NCBI GenBank assembly: GCA_000961805.1
Contig: LADV01000185.1
Location: 1-55,748, forward strand
Direction: 5' to 3'
Source: Peptococcaceae bacterium BRH_c23
Lineage (GTDB): Bacteria > Bacillota_B > Desulfitobacteriia > Desulfitobacteriales > Desulfitobacteriaceae
DNA: 55,748 bases
A model generated the notes under the pieces. It had not been told where the DNA came from. It saw nothing but the letters and a program-made list of their open reading frames with translations, and did not search any database. Both the position numbers and the translations under genes were made by a program. How positions within the stretch are numbered: position 1 is the stretch's first letter; the number at the start of each line of letters is the position of its first letter. Below, one piece after another: positions 47,985-55,748 of this stretch.

Positions 47985-49247
47985 ATGAAAAAGAAACTGC
48001 GTATTATATTGGTTTGGATATTAGTGTCACTCATCCTGCAATTTGGAGCGTACTCCTATTTGAACATGCAAGTTGCCAATGTACTTGCTCCTAAAGGGGA
48101 TATCAATGAACCAATCACAACGCAACTTAAAGCAACCATCCCAGGCTCTAATCTCAAGAATATTCAAATATCCTATGCTAAGGATTATTTGGCTTATACG
48201 GAGAACGGGACACTTAAGATTTTTAACCTGGCGAAAGAACGAATCGTCTTCGAAAAGGAGCTACCCTCGGCAGCTGATAAAACACTGGGTGTACTCACCT
48301 ACCAATGGTTGCCTGACAGAGACACACTACTCTATTTCTATGCTAAGAAGAATCCTAATCCAATAACCTATGTTCCCGTACAACCTACTAAGCCAGTAAC
48401 CCAGACTCCGGCTAAAGACCCAGAAGCAGGGGTACTTCCCCAAGATCCAAAAGTGGAAGACCCCAATGAAAAAGTTAAAAAAGAAGTCCCTAAAGAGGTT
48501 CCAGTTGAACCTAAGCTTGAAAAGCGGTATGGAAATCCTCAGATTACTGAACTCTATACACTGGCACTTCCCAATAGTGATGAGGATACTCCGCCTGATG
48601 ATCGATTCAATCAAACCATTAACACATTCCCTGCAGGTGGGAAAATTGAAGAATTAGTAGTCTCAACTTCAACCAATTTGATTTACCTTACTGTCAAGAA
48701 CGGATCGACTGAACTACTCATGGAAATTGATGTCATGAAAAACGTGCGACAAATCAATCGATCTGGGGAGACCATAGATGACATGGTTGCTTCAGATCGC
48801 TATGGAACACTGTATATTAACAGTAAAGTAGGAGGAACCCAACAAGTCATTGCATTAAGTGGGGATAAGCGTATCGTGATTTCAAAGAATAGTAAAGATC
48901 GGGTCATAGGTCTCGGAGACGGCAAGGTTTATATTGGGGAAATTGAAAACAATAAACTGATTAGGATTAAGACAACAGCTGACCGTGTAGACCTGGCCAG
49001 CAATCCTGCTCTTAAGACTGAATGGGAAGGGTCCCTACCCTTTAACAATGATAGGACGCTGATCGGGTCAAAGGGTCAGGTAGTCACCTATGATCAAAGT
49101 ACTGCTTATATTGTAACGAATGGTCAACTGAAAGAGCTTAAATTACAAGGGGATGAGAATTACATCTCAGAAGATGGTGCAGAGCTTATCCAACTAAATC
49201 GCTCAGGAACATCCACTATAGTAGAGTTAATACCTCTTAAATCTTAG
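47985..49247 (+). CDS. Unrecognised anchored extracytoplasmic protein
   Basis: 420 residues. The N-terminal helix (IILVWILVSLILQFGAYSYL) anchors a large outer domain. Repeated beta-strand segments (about 45-120 and 200-415, for example DYLAYTENGTLKIFNLAKER and DMVASDRYGTLYINSK) suggest a beta-propeller. The strands are interrupted by a Pro/Lys/Glu-rich linker (about 125-180). No catalytic residues are seen. It follows the NAGPA-type gene closely and may be co-transcribed with it. The ATG follows AAAGGAGA. Confidence 0.75.
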   Translation: MKKKLRIILVWILVSLILQFGAYSYLNMQVANVLAPKGDINEPITTQLKATIPGSNLKNIQISYAKDYLAYTENGTLKIFNLAKERIVFEKELPSAADKTLGVLTYQWLPDRDTLLYFYAKKNPNPITYVPVQPTKPVTQTPAKDPEAGVLPQDPKVEDPNEKVKKEVPKEVPVEPKLEKRYGNPQITELYTLALPNSDEDTPPDDRFNQTINTFPAGGKIEELVVSTSTNLIYLTVKNGSTELLMEIDVMKNVRQINRSGETIDDMVASDRYGTLYINSKVGGTQQVIALSGDKRIVISKNSKDRVIGLGDGKVYIGEIENNKLIRIKTTADRVDLASNPALKTEWEGSLPFNNDRTLIGSKGQVVTYDQSTAYIVTNGQLKELKLQGDENYISEDGAELIQLNRSGTSTIVELIPLKS

Positions 49248-49288
49248 ATAATAGCTTTTAAGGTTCACTAGATACTCAGTTAAATCAA

Positions 49289-49415
49289 GGGACTGTCTCA
49301 TAATAATGTCCGTGGACATTCTCGAAAAGGCAAAAAGAGAATTGTGATCGCGCAGCGGCATAGATGTCTGATAGTGCAAAAAGGACGGGTCTTCGGACTC
49401 GTCTTTTGGCATTTA
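49289..49415. other. Possible insertion-sequence or MITE remnant
   Basis: GGGACTGTCTCAT at 49289-49301 resembles the terminal sequence of several clostridial insertion sequences, and the segment ends with an AAAGGACGGGTC-TTCG-GACTCGTCTTT hairpin (about 49379-49408). It lies between two convergent genes, with no transposase. This is similarity by memory and not a proven element. Confidence 0.3.
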
Positions 49416-49423
49416 ACTAGAAA

Positions 49424-49472
49424 AGGGGGGCCTCGTCATGGAAATTAAATTTCTATGACAAGGCCCCCTGGG
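49424..49472. terminator. Strong hairpin between convergent genes
   Basis: GGGGGCCT pairs with AGGCCCCC, with inner GTCAT/ATGAC and GAAAT/ATTTC stems around 49426-49469. It can end transcription from both sides. Confidence 0.75.
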
Positions 49473-49495
49473 GGAAAATCCGTTAGTATCCAAAA

Positions 49496-52252
49496 CTACT
49501 CATTTGGAGGGGTTTCACTAGGAGTACTTTGTAATCCTTTAAGCTGGATTTCCAGACTGTCAAGTAAGGTGCGAATTTGATTCATTTGGTCAATTATTGA
49601 CACCAGGTTCGGTTCATCCACTTCGGTTATTGGGGTTTGTGGTGACTCAGCAGGAGTAGGTATGCTTTGCCCTGGTGTTGTCGGTTGAGGTGCGCCTTCT
49701 CCAAACAGTTGGGTTAAGGCTGAACCAATATTTTCGGTCATTACCAAACGATCTTGATAAGCTAAGACAACTCGTTTCATTTCAGGAATACTTCCGCCTT
49801 TATCCGACTGCAGATAGATTGGCTCAACATAGAGAAAGTTTCCACCGATGGGAAGAGCCAAGAGATTACCTCGAATCACGCTTGAACCTTTCTGATCCCA
49901 TAAGGAAAGCTGTTTGGATATTTCAGTGTCTTGGTCAATACGAGACTCAATTTGTAATGGGCCGTCAATTTCGATATTTTTAGGCAGTTTATAGAGTAAT
50001 AGCTCACCATAATGTTCTCCATCCATTCGAGCCGCCATCCAAGCGATCATGTTATTTCTTGTGTTGGTAGCACTTGATGCCGGGGTAAATGGAAGCATAA
50101 GCACGAACTCAGGTTTATCTTCACCTGGAATTTTCATGATGGTATAATAAGGTGCCACGTTTTGAGGTTTAGCCTCAAACAGTTCCTTAGCAATATCCCA
50201 AGCATCTTCTTTATTGTAGAAAACAGAAGTATTTGTCATATGGAAGGTTTTTAACATGTTGCTTTGAACGCTAAAAAGGGTTTCAGGATAACGAAGGTGG
50301 GCTATTAAGTTCTTGGGGAGGCTTGAAAAATCCTTAAAAACTCCCGGAAATATTTTCATGTAGGTCTTAAGAATTGGATCTTGCGAATCAAGCGCATAAA
50401 AATCAACGGTTCCGTCATAGGCATCTATGATCACTTTGACTGAATTTCGGATGTAGTTAAACCCCTGATTAGGATATCTATTAGAATAGGGAAGGGCATC
50501 AGATGTGGTATAGGCATCAATAATCCACTTAATACGTCCATTATCTATGACCATATAAGGATCCAAATCATAGGTTAGAAATGGTGCCAGCTTTTCAACA
50601 CGTTCCATAATATTGCGGTATACCAGCAATTTGCTGGCAGATGTCACTTCACTAGCCAGGTAGAAGCGCGGGGTCCCATGGCGTAAGGAGAGCATCAGCT
50701 TATTGATGGCGGTTAACTGGAGTCCGGTTTTACCTTTATAGGAGTTTTCAGCATTTGAATTTCCGAGGGGATAATCAAATTCTTTGACTGAGGTATTTGC
50801 CACGACCCAATCATTGGTCAATTCACCGTAATAAATCCTGGGTTCGGTCATTTTGAATTCTGCGAACTCACTGACAGGTGGAACATCTTTTATAGCAAAG
50901 GAGGGGAGACCTTCAGTAGTAACGGCATTAGCAAAGGATGCGGAGGCTCCAAAACCGTGTGTATATTTGAAACGTTCATTGACAAACGTCTTGGCTTTAG
51001 GATCCAAATCGGGGGTTGATATTTCTCGAGGACCCATCATAACTTGGCGATATTCACCATTGACAGTGTATCGATCGATATCAATATCATTGAATTTATA
51101 ATAAAGTCTAATACCCTGTTTCTGATTATAGGTTTGCAACATGGGGCGGGCATCGTTAAGTCGAATGTTGTTAAGTGTCGCATGCTCAGCCTTTAAAACG
51201 TCCAACGTGATGGGTGAGTTGCCGGGATACTCAATATCTTGAATTTGATCTAAACCATAGCCAAAGCGTGTCAATTGTACTTCATGTTGGATGTACGGTT
51301 GTTCTTTGCGAAGTTCATTCGGAAGGACGAGAAACTGTTGAACAAGCGCGGGAAAAATACTATTCATGAGGATTCCGACTACGAAAATACCTGAGACTGG
51401 AACGGTTAATAAGCGAGAATCATTCGATTTAAGCGCGAAGAAGGCTAGGATTGATCCTAGCAGGCTGAGAACTATTAAAAGTTTCAAAGCAGGAAGTGTC
51501 GCATATAAGTCTGAGAATCCAGCACCGACGACGTGCCCATGGACAGAATATAGTAACTGAAAAATTTCAAGATAATATCCGAAAGCTTTTAATCCTAAAA
51601 GGATTCCAATTAATAACGCTAGATGCCTCCTTGGATCTGAGCCAACTGTGACTGCTCCTCTTTGCCAGATCCTTCTTGTACGGAAACGTATAACGCCAGT
51701 GATAATATAAAAAATTGTAGTAAAAAATGTCAGCAAAAATAATGGTCCAAAAAAAGCATTAAATAAGGTCTGTAGGAAAGGAAGTTGAAAGAAATAAAAC
51801 GCTAAATCTTTACCGAAAATTGGATCGACTTGGTTGAACTGGGTAGCATGAGTAAACGATAAAACATCCAACCAGCCTTTGAAACCTAGTACAAAGCTAA
51901 TTCCAAAGCTAATGACTGCAGATATAATCAATAACCATACTGTAACCCGTCGTTGACTTAGGTTAAAGGCTGGGCGGTTCATATCCTGAACTAATCGCAA
52001 ACGAAGACGTAATCGTTCGTTGATGAAGGTGACAATAGCATGACGAATAGACAGTAAAGTTCCAGCAATGAAAATAAAGAGAATTGTTCCGTTTACGGCT
52101 TGAAAAAGTGCTTTACTTAAAATCGGGGTCCAAAATAATTGAGTATAACCGAGATCTTTAAACCATAACCAATCTTCGAATAAACCACTAGAGGCGACCA
52201 AGACCGAGAATAGTATAATGATGGCTACAAAAAGTTTGTAAAAACGGTGCAA
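49496..52252 (-). CDS. UPF0182 family large membrane protein
   Basis: 918 residues, the normal family length. About seven membrane helices fill the first 310 residues, beginning with LFVAIIILFSVLVASSGLF. A large extracytoplasmic domain follows (about 320-830), and the tail is Pro/Thr/Glu-rich, ending in a helix (IIDQMNQIRTLLDSLEIQLK). No function is established for this family. TTG 52252 follows AAGGAGGAG. It diverges from trxB across a 232-nt region that should hold both promoters. No truncation is seen. Confidence 0.92.
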   Translation of the reverse strand: MHRFYKLFVAIIILFSVLVASSGLFEDWLWFKDLGYTQLFWTPILSKALFQAVNGTILFIFIAGTLLSIRHAIVTFINERLRLRLRLVQDMNRPAFNLSQRRVTVWLLIISAVISFGISFVLGFKGWLDVLSFTHATQFNQVDPIFGKDLAFYFFQLPFLQTLFNAFFGPLFLLTFFTTIFYIITGVIRFRTRRIWQRGAVTVGSDPRRHLALLIGILLGLKAFGYYLEIFQLLYSVHGHVVGAGFSDLYATLPALKLLIVLSLLGSILAFFALKSNDSRLLTVPVSGIFVVGILMNSIFPALVQQFLVLPNELRKEQPYIQHEVQLTRFGYGLDQIQDIEYPGNSPITLDVLKAEHATLNNIRLNDARPMLQTYNQKQGIRLYYKFNDIDIDRYTVNGEYRQVMMGPREISTPDLDPKAKTFVNERFKYTHGFGASASFANAVTTEGLPSFAIKDVPPVSEFAEFKMTEPRIYYGELTNDWVVANTSVKEFDYPLGNSNAENSYKGKTGLQLTAINKLMLSLRHGTPRFYLASEVTSASKLLVYRNIMERVEKLAPFLTYDLDPYMVIDNGRIKWIIDAYTTSDALPYSNRYPNQGFNYIRNSVKVIIDAYDGTVDFYALDSQDPILKTYMKIFPGVFKDFSSLPKNLIAHLRYPETLFSVQSNMLKTFHMTNTSVFYNKEDAWDIAKELFEAKPQNVAPYYTIMKIPGEDKPEFVLMLPFTPASSATNTRNNMIAWMAARMDGEHYGELLLYKLPKNIEIDGPLQIESRIDQDTEISKQLSLWDQKGSSVIRGNLLALPIGGNFLYVEPIYLQSDKGGSIPEMKRVVLAYQDRLVMTENIGSALTQLFGEGAPQPTTPGQSIPTPAESPQTPITEVDEPNLVSIIDQMNQIRTLLDSLEIQLKGLQSTPSETPPNE

Positions 52253-52415
52253 TAGTGACTCCTCCTTTAATATAGAAAATCGTGATTAACTTTAAAATTA
52301 TGCGCCATACTAGGACAGTAGGTGTTCTATATTATATTCTTCCCACAAAATCAAAATCCCTTCATACATTTTTAGATTGATAGCTATTTTCTTTTTAAAA
52401 CACTATAAGATATGG

Positions 52416-52445
52416 TATACTTACTATAATACCCATAAGGGGTAT
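52416..52445 (+). promoter_or_regulatory. trxB promoter region with a CsoR/CstR-like palindrome
   Basis: An extended -10 (TGGTATACT, 52413-52421) and another TATAAT at 52425-52430 overlap the inverted repeat ATACCC-ATAAG-GGGTAT (52429-52445). This form resembles operators of CsoR/CstR-family repressors, which sense copper or persulfide. No such regulator is in the window. Confidence 0.45.
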
Positions 52446-52484
52446 ATAGCAAACTATTATTAAATTAAAAAGGAGTTGCTAGTA

Positions 52485-53402
52485 ATGTATGACGTTATAA
52501 TTGTTGGTGCTGGCCCTGCAGGGCTTACTGCTGGAATTTATGCTGCACGAGGGGGCCTTAAGATAGCTATTGTGGAATTGGCAATGCCAGGTGGTCAAGC
52601 AGCTTCTACAGAGAACATTGAGAACTATCCAGGATTTCCAAATGGAATTAATGGGTACGAACTTATGAATCTATTTCATAAGCAAGCCTTGTCGTTTGGG
52701 GTTGAATTTATCTTTGAAGAGGTTCAAAAACTTGATCTTAAAGAAAGTATAAAAAAAATCCATACCAATGCTCAAGTACTGGAAGCTCGTTCTGTAATTA
52801 TCACTGCAGGCTCAAAACCACGTCTGTTGGGTGTGCCAGGTGAGGATGTTTTCCGTGGAGGGGGCGTTTCCTATTGCGCTACCTGTGACGGGGCCTTTTT
52901 CAAAGGAAAAACGGTTGTTGTAGTAGGCGGGGGAGATGCAGCGATTGAAGAGGGTACATATCTTACCAAGTTTGCGGATGAAGTGATTATTGTCCATCGT
53001 CGCACAGGCTTCCGTGCTTCTCAGATTGCCATGAACCGGGCTAAAGAAAACCCAAAAATTCGCTTTGAACTTAATGCTAAGATTGAGGAGATCCTTGGCT
53101 CGAATCATGTAGAGGGCGTGCGGATTCTAGATGTGCTAAGTGGCGCTCAACGAGAAATTCGCGCTGATGGTGTTTTTATTTACGTTGGAACAGATCCTAA
53201 TGCTCAATTTATTAATGGGGAAATTGAAACAGATGAACGAGGGTATATTCTGACCGATCAGCGCTTACAAACCAATATAGCAGGGGTATACGCTGCAGGA
53301 GATATTCGCAATACACCACTGCGCCAAGTCGCGACCGCTGTTGGGGACGGTGCTTTGGCTGCAGTTGAAGTAGAAAAGTATCTCTCTGAAAAGGATAATT
53401 AG
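52485..53402 (+). CDS. trxB: Thioredoxin reductase
   Basis: About 305 residues from ATG 52485, which has AAAGGAG at 9 nt; a TTG 9 nt upstream abuts that site. The FAD motif is VGAGPAGLTAG near the N-terminus, the redox-active pair is C131-A-T-C134 in SYCATCDGAFF, and the NADPH motif is VVGGGDAAIEEG (about 147-158). It passes electrons from NADPH to thioredoxin in the cytosol. The HRRTGFRASQ block marks the NADPH phosphate site. A possible CsoR/CstR-like operator overlaps its promoter. Confidence 0.95.
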   Translation: MYDVIIVGAGPAGLTAGIYAARGGLKIAIVELAMPGGQAASTENIENYPGFPNGINGYELMNLFHKQALSFGVEFIFEEVQKLDLKESIKKIHTNAQVLEARSVIITAGSKPRLLGVPGEDVFRGGGVSYCATCDGAFFKGKTVVVVGGGDAAIEEGTYLTKFADEVIIVHRRTGFRASQIAMNRAKENPKIRFELNAKIEEILGSNHVEGVRILDVLSGAQREIRADGVFIYVGTDPNAQFINGEIETDERGYILTDQRLQTNIAGVYAAGDIRNTPLRQVATAVGDGALAAVEVEKYLSEKDN

Positions 53403-53461
53403 TCCTCAAGGCATTTTTGGAAAAACTATTTAGGAATAACAAAAAAATGTCGAAATTAGCC

Positions 53462-53490
53462 TTGATATTTAGGCTGCTATGTAATAGGAT
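53462..53490 (+). promoter_or_regulatory. Candidate promoter of the etf operon
   Basis: TTGATA (53462-53467), a 17-nt spacer and TAGGAT (53485-53490, 4 of 6 to consensus). It would start transcription about 50 nt before etfB. Confidence 0.4.
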
Positions 53491-53548
53491 TAAATAGATT
53501 TAATTGTTTCACTATTTTAGAACAAGATGGAATATGGAGGGGTTTTTC

Positions 53549-54382
53549 GTGCACTTTGTGGTCTGCCTTAAGCAAGTTCCGGATACATCCGAAGTTCGGA
53601 TCGATCCTATTACCAATACCCTCATGCGCGAGGGCGTGCCATCGATTATTAACCCCTATGATGCGCATGGCTTGGAAGAGGCCATTCGCCTTAAGGAAAA
53701 AGTTGGCGGTAAAGTAACCATCGTTAGTATGGGTCCTCCTCAAGCTAAAGAAGCCCTAAAAAAAGCCATGACCTTTGGGGCTGATCGAGGGATTTTGCTC
53801 AGCGACCGTGCTTTTGGAGGCTCTGACTCCTTAGCGACGGCTTATATTATTTCAACCGCCTTGCAAAAGATCCAGGAAACCGATCCGATTGATCTCGTCT
53901 TTGCGGGAAAAGAGGCAATCGACGGAGATACTGCTCAAACAGGCCCTGGAATTGCTCAGCGCTTAGGATTCCCTCAATTGACGTATGCCATAAGAATACG
54001 AGAACTCACAGAAACGACTGTCACTGTAGAACGCAAGACTGAGAGTGGTCGTCAAGTTGTTCAAGCTCAGCTACCTGCCCTAATTACGGTAGAAAAAGAG
54101 CTTAATGACTTACGCTACGCCAGCTTACCAAATATGATGAAAGCTGCCGCCTATGAGCCCGAGGTTTGGGATGTTAAGTCCCTGTCCTTTGATACTAAAC
54201 AAATGGGTCTTAAAGGATCTCCGACCAGTGTTTCAAGAATTTTTGCACCGCCTGGTCGCAGTGGGGGAGAAATCATGGACGGTACAAAAGACCCGGCCGG
54301 AACTGCGGCTTCGATCGTTCAAAAAATATTTCAGCAAAACATAATTATGGTTAATCCCCTAGCGAAGGGAGGAAAGCACTAA
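53549..54382 (+). CDS. etfB: Electron transfer flavoprotein beta subunit
   Basis: About 277 residues from GTG 53549, behind GGAGGGG (53536-53542). Family blocks are VVCLKQVPDTSEVRIDP at the start, NPYDAHGLEEAIRLKE, DLVFAGKEAIDGDTAQTGPG and LPALITVEKELNDLRYASLP. With EtfA it binds FAD and moves electrons between dehydrogenases and a quinone or ferredoxin partner. It overlaps etfA by one base (TAATG). An upstream frame from 53504 has no ribosome binding site. In anaerobes such pairs may bifurcate electrons, which sequence alone cannot settle here. Confidence 0.95.
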   Translation: MHFVVCLKQVPDTSEVRIDPITNTLMREGVPSIINPYDAHGLEEAIRLKEKVGGKVTIVSMGPPQAKEALKKAMTFGADRGILLSDRAFGGSDSLATAYIISTALQKIQETDPIDLVFAGKEAIDGDTAQTGPGIAQRLGFPQLTYAIRIRELTETTVTVERKTESGRQVVQAQLPALITVEKELNDLRYASLPNMMKAAAYEPEVWDVKSLSFDTKQMGLKGSPTSVSRIFAPPGRSGGEIMDGTKDPAGTAASIVQKIFQQNIIMVNPLAKGGKH

Positions 54383-55719
54383 TGACCGTCGCCGTTGACA
54401 ATTCAAAATGTATTGGGTGTGGGGCATGTATCGTGGAGTGTCCCATCGAAGCTCTTGACCTCATTGATGGGATCGCCGTCGTTAATCCGAAAATATGTGA
54501 TAATAACGGGAAGTGCGTTCTAGTCTGCCCGACAAATGCGCTAGCACTTAATCTTCCTGATCAAGCCAATAAACCTACACAAGCTCTTGATCCTGAAGCG
54601 GGTGCCAGATTTGATTTGAAGGATCCGCTCCCGGATACCGTGAAAGATTATGCCCAAGACAACCAAAAGAAGACGATTCCTGCACAAGTTGTCCCGGTTG
54701 CCGGAGGAGATGTCTGGAGTGGAGTTTGGGTAATTATTGAATATACCAATGGGAAAGTAGCTCCAGTATCCTGGGAACTGTTAGGAGAAGGGCGCAAGCT
54801 CGCCGATGCCATCGGATGTGGACTCAGTGGGGTGATTACCGGTCATCAAGTAGATAGTGTAATTCCTGAAGCCTTTGCTTATGGTGCTGAGAGAGTTTAT
54901 GTGGTTGATCATCCTGTGCTTAAAGATTACCGTACGGAGCCTTATGCTGAAGCAATAACGAGTCTCGTTACAAAATATCAACCTGAGATTATTTTAATGG
55001 GTGCCACGTCTATGGGGCGAGATGTATTTCCGGCTATAGCTACTAGAGTGCAAACTGGCTTAACTGCGGACTGTACAGTTCTTGGTATTGACCCAGAGAC
55101 GAAACTCCTTCAACAGACCCGTCCCGCCTTCGGGGGAAATATTATGGCCACAATTCTCTGCCGTTCCAGCCGACCACAAATGGCGACGGTTCGCCCACGA
55201 GTTATGGCAATGCCTGAGCGTGTTGATGGTCGTGAAGGTGAACTCATTCATGAGGAAATTCTTTTTGATGAAACTAATATTCGGACAAAAGTCCTCGAGT
55301 TTATCTCCTCAGACGCTAAGAGTGCTTTCTTGGATAAGGCCGAAATCATTGTTGCAGTTGGTCTGGGTCTAGCAGCTAAAAGGAACATGGTACTTGCCGA
55401 AGAATTAGCAGAGGTCTTAGGGGCTACAATTGCTGGTTCACGTGGAGCAGTGGAGGCAGGCTGGCTGACTCATGATCAACAAGTAGGGCAATCAGGGGTT
55501 ACGGTTCGTCCAAAAGTCTATATTGCCATTGGAATTTCAGGGGCAATTCAACATCTAGTCGGGATGGAAACCTCTGACTTCATTATTGCCATCAACAATG
55601 ACCCCGAGGCTTCAATTCTAAAAGTAGCCAATTACGGGATCGTTGGCGATCTTTTCCAAATAGTACCGGCACTAACTGCTGAATTCAAGAAACGCCTTCA
55701 GCACGGCGTGGCAAATTAA
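54382..55719 (+). CDS. etfA: Electron transfer flavoprotein alpha subunit with N-terminal ferredoxin domain
   Basis: 445 residues, longer than a plain EtfA because residues 1-70 form a ferredoxin domain. The first cluster motif is complete (C10, C13, C16, C20, CIGCGACIVECP). The second has only C39, C45 and C49 (ICDNNGKCVLVCP), with N42 where a cysteine is usual. After a linker, the EtfA part begins near 110 with VWVIIEYTNGKVAPVSWELL and ends with the FAD domain GSRGAVEAGW and QSGVTVRPKVYIAIGISGAI. Fd-fused EtfA proteins occur in acetogens and related anaerobes. Confidence 0.93.
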   Translation: MTVAVDNSKCIGCGACIVECPIEALDLIDGIAVVNPKICDNNGKCVLVCPTNALALNLPDQANKPTQALDPEAGARFDLKDPLPDTVKDYAQDNQKKTIPAQVVPVAGGDVWSGVWVIIEYTNGKVAPVSWELLGEGRKLADAIGCGLSGVITGHQVDSVIPEAFAYGAERVYVVDHPVLKDYRTEPYAEAITSLVTKYQPEIILMGATSMGRDVFPAIATRVQTGLTADCTVLGIDPETKLLQQTRPAFGGNIMATILCRSSRPQMATVRPRVMAMPERVDGREGELIHEEILFDETNIRTKVLEFISSDAKSAFLDKAEIIVAVGLGLAAKRNMVLAEELAEVLGATIAGSRGAVEAGWLTHDQQVGQSGVTVRPKVYIAIGISGAIQHLVGMETSDFIIAINNDPEASILKVANYGIVGDLFQIVPALTAEFKKRLQHGVAN

Positions 55720-55731
55720 GGAGGGGCAAAC

Positions 55732-55748
55732 ATGGAAAACTTTGATGT
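55732..55748 (+). CDS. Start of a third etf-operon gene (3' truncated)
   Basis: ATG 55732 follows AAGGAGGGG 13 nt after the etfA stop and gives MENFD before the window ends. Position after etfBA and the opening residues would suit a FixC-like flavin dehydrogenase, but five residues do not prove it. Confidence 0.5.

Overview
The window looks like chromosome of a spore-forming, low-to-middle GC, strictly anaerobic Firmicute of the Peptococcaceae type (Desulfosporosinus or Desulfitobacterium-like). That placement is inferred, not proven. It rests on Gram-positive Shine-Dalgarno signals with frequent TTG and GTG starts, CtsR-type heat-shock operators, DivIVA, a SigH-like sigma factor, DnaD/DnaI-type primosome genes, DegS/DegU, Coat-F-like small proteins, and a complete bacterial carbonyl branch of the Wood-Ljungdahl pathway.

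Layout. 1-7170: a Tad/Flp pilus operon (TadE fragment, TadG-like, CpaB, CpaE with receiver domain, CpaF, TadB, TadC) ending in a DUF192 gene. 7172-12630: M18 aminopeptidase (minus), acetyltransferase, a very small self-contained transcription unit (9653-9953), an iron-sulfur flavoprotein, a DegV protein and a diacylglycerol-kinase-like lipid kinase. 12746-16546: a CtsR-type double operator and promoter driving a CbpA-like J-protein and ClpB. 16769-18644: DivIVA-like protein, two small Coat-F-like ORFs, SigH-like sigma factor. 18783-22615 (minus): riboflavin operon ribD-ribE-ribBA-ribH behind an FMN riboswitch and terminators. 22671-24787: acetyltransferase, tRNA-Pro(CGG), second DegV protein.

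25089-36430 is the metabolic core: cooC, acsA (CO dehydrogenase), acsB (acetyl-CoA synthase), acsC, acsV (corrinoid activator), a second CooC-type ATPase, acsD and acsE. Together they carry a methyl group from methyl-tetrahydrofolate through AcsE and the AcsCD corrinoid protein to AcsB. There it joins CO made by AcsA to form acetyl-CoA, while AcsV reactivates cobalt and the two ATPases serve nickel maturation. The folate branch is not in this window.

36637-49247: an acidic-repeat protein of unknown role before DegS/DegU-like regulators, a beta-CASP metallo-hydrolase, an HD phosphohydrolase, DnaD and DnaI-like replication genes, three unrecognised membrane or exported proteins, OsmC, an attenuated NAGPA-type gene and an unrecognised anchored protein. 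49496-55748: a UPF0182 membrane protein (minus), thioredoxin reductase behind a possible CsoR/CstR-like operator, and an electron-transfer-flavoprotein operon (etfB, ferredoxin-fused etfA, start of a third gene).

The most useful leads are the CtsR double operator, the micro transcription unit at 9653-9953, the trxB palindrome, the 13-codon leader ORF before cooC, the attenuated leader before 46950, the missing cysteine in the EtfA ferredoxin domain and several large hairpins inside the acs cluster. No CRISPR array, rRNA gene or intact insertion sequence was seen.
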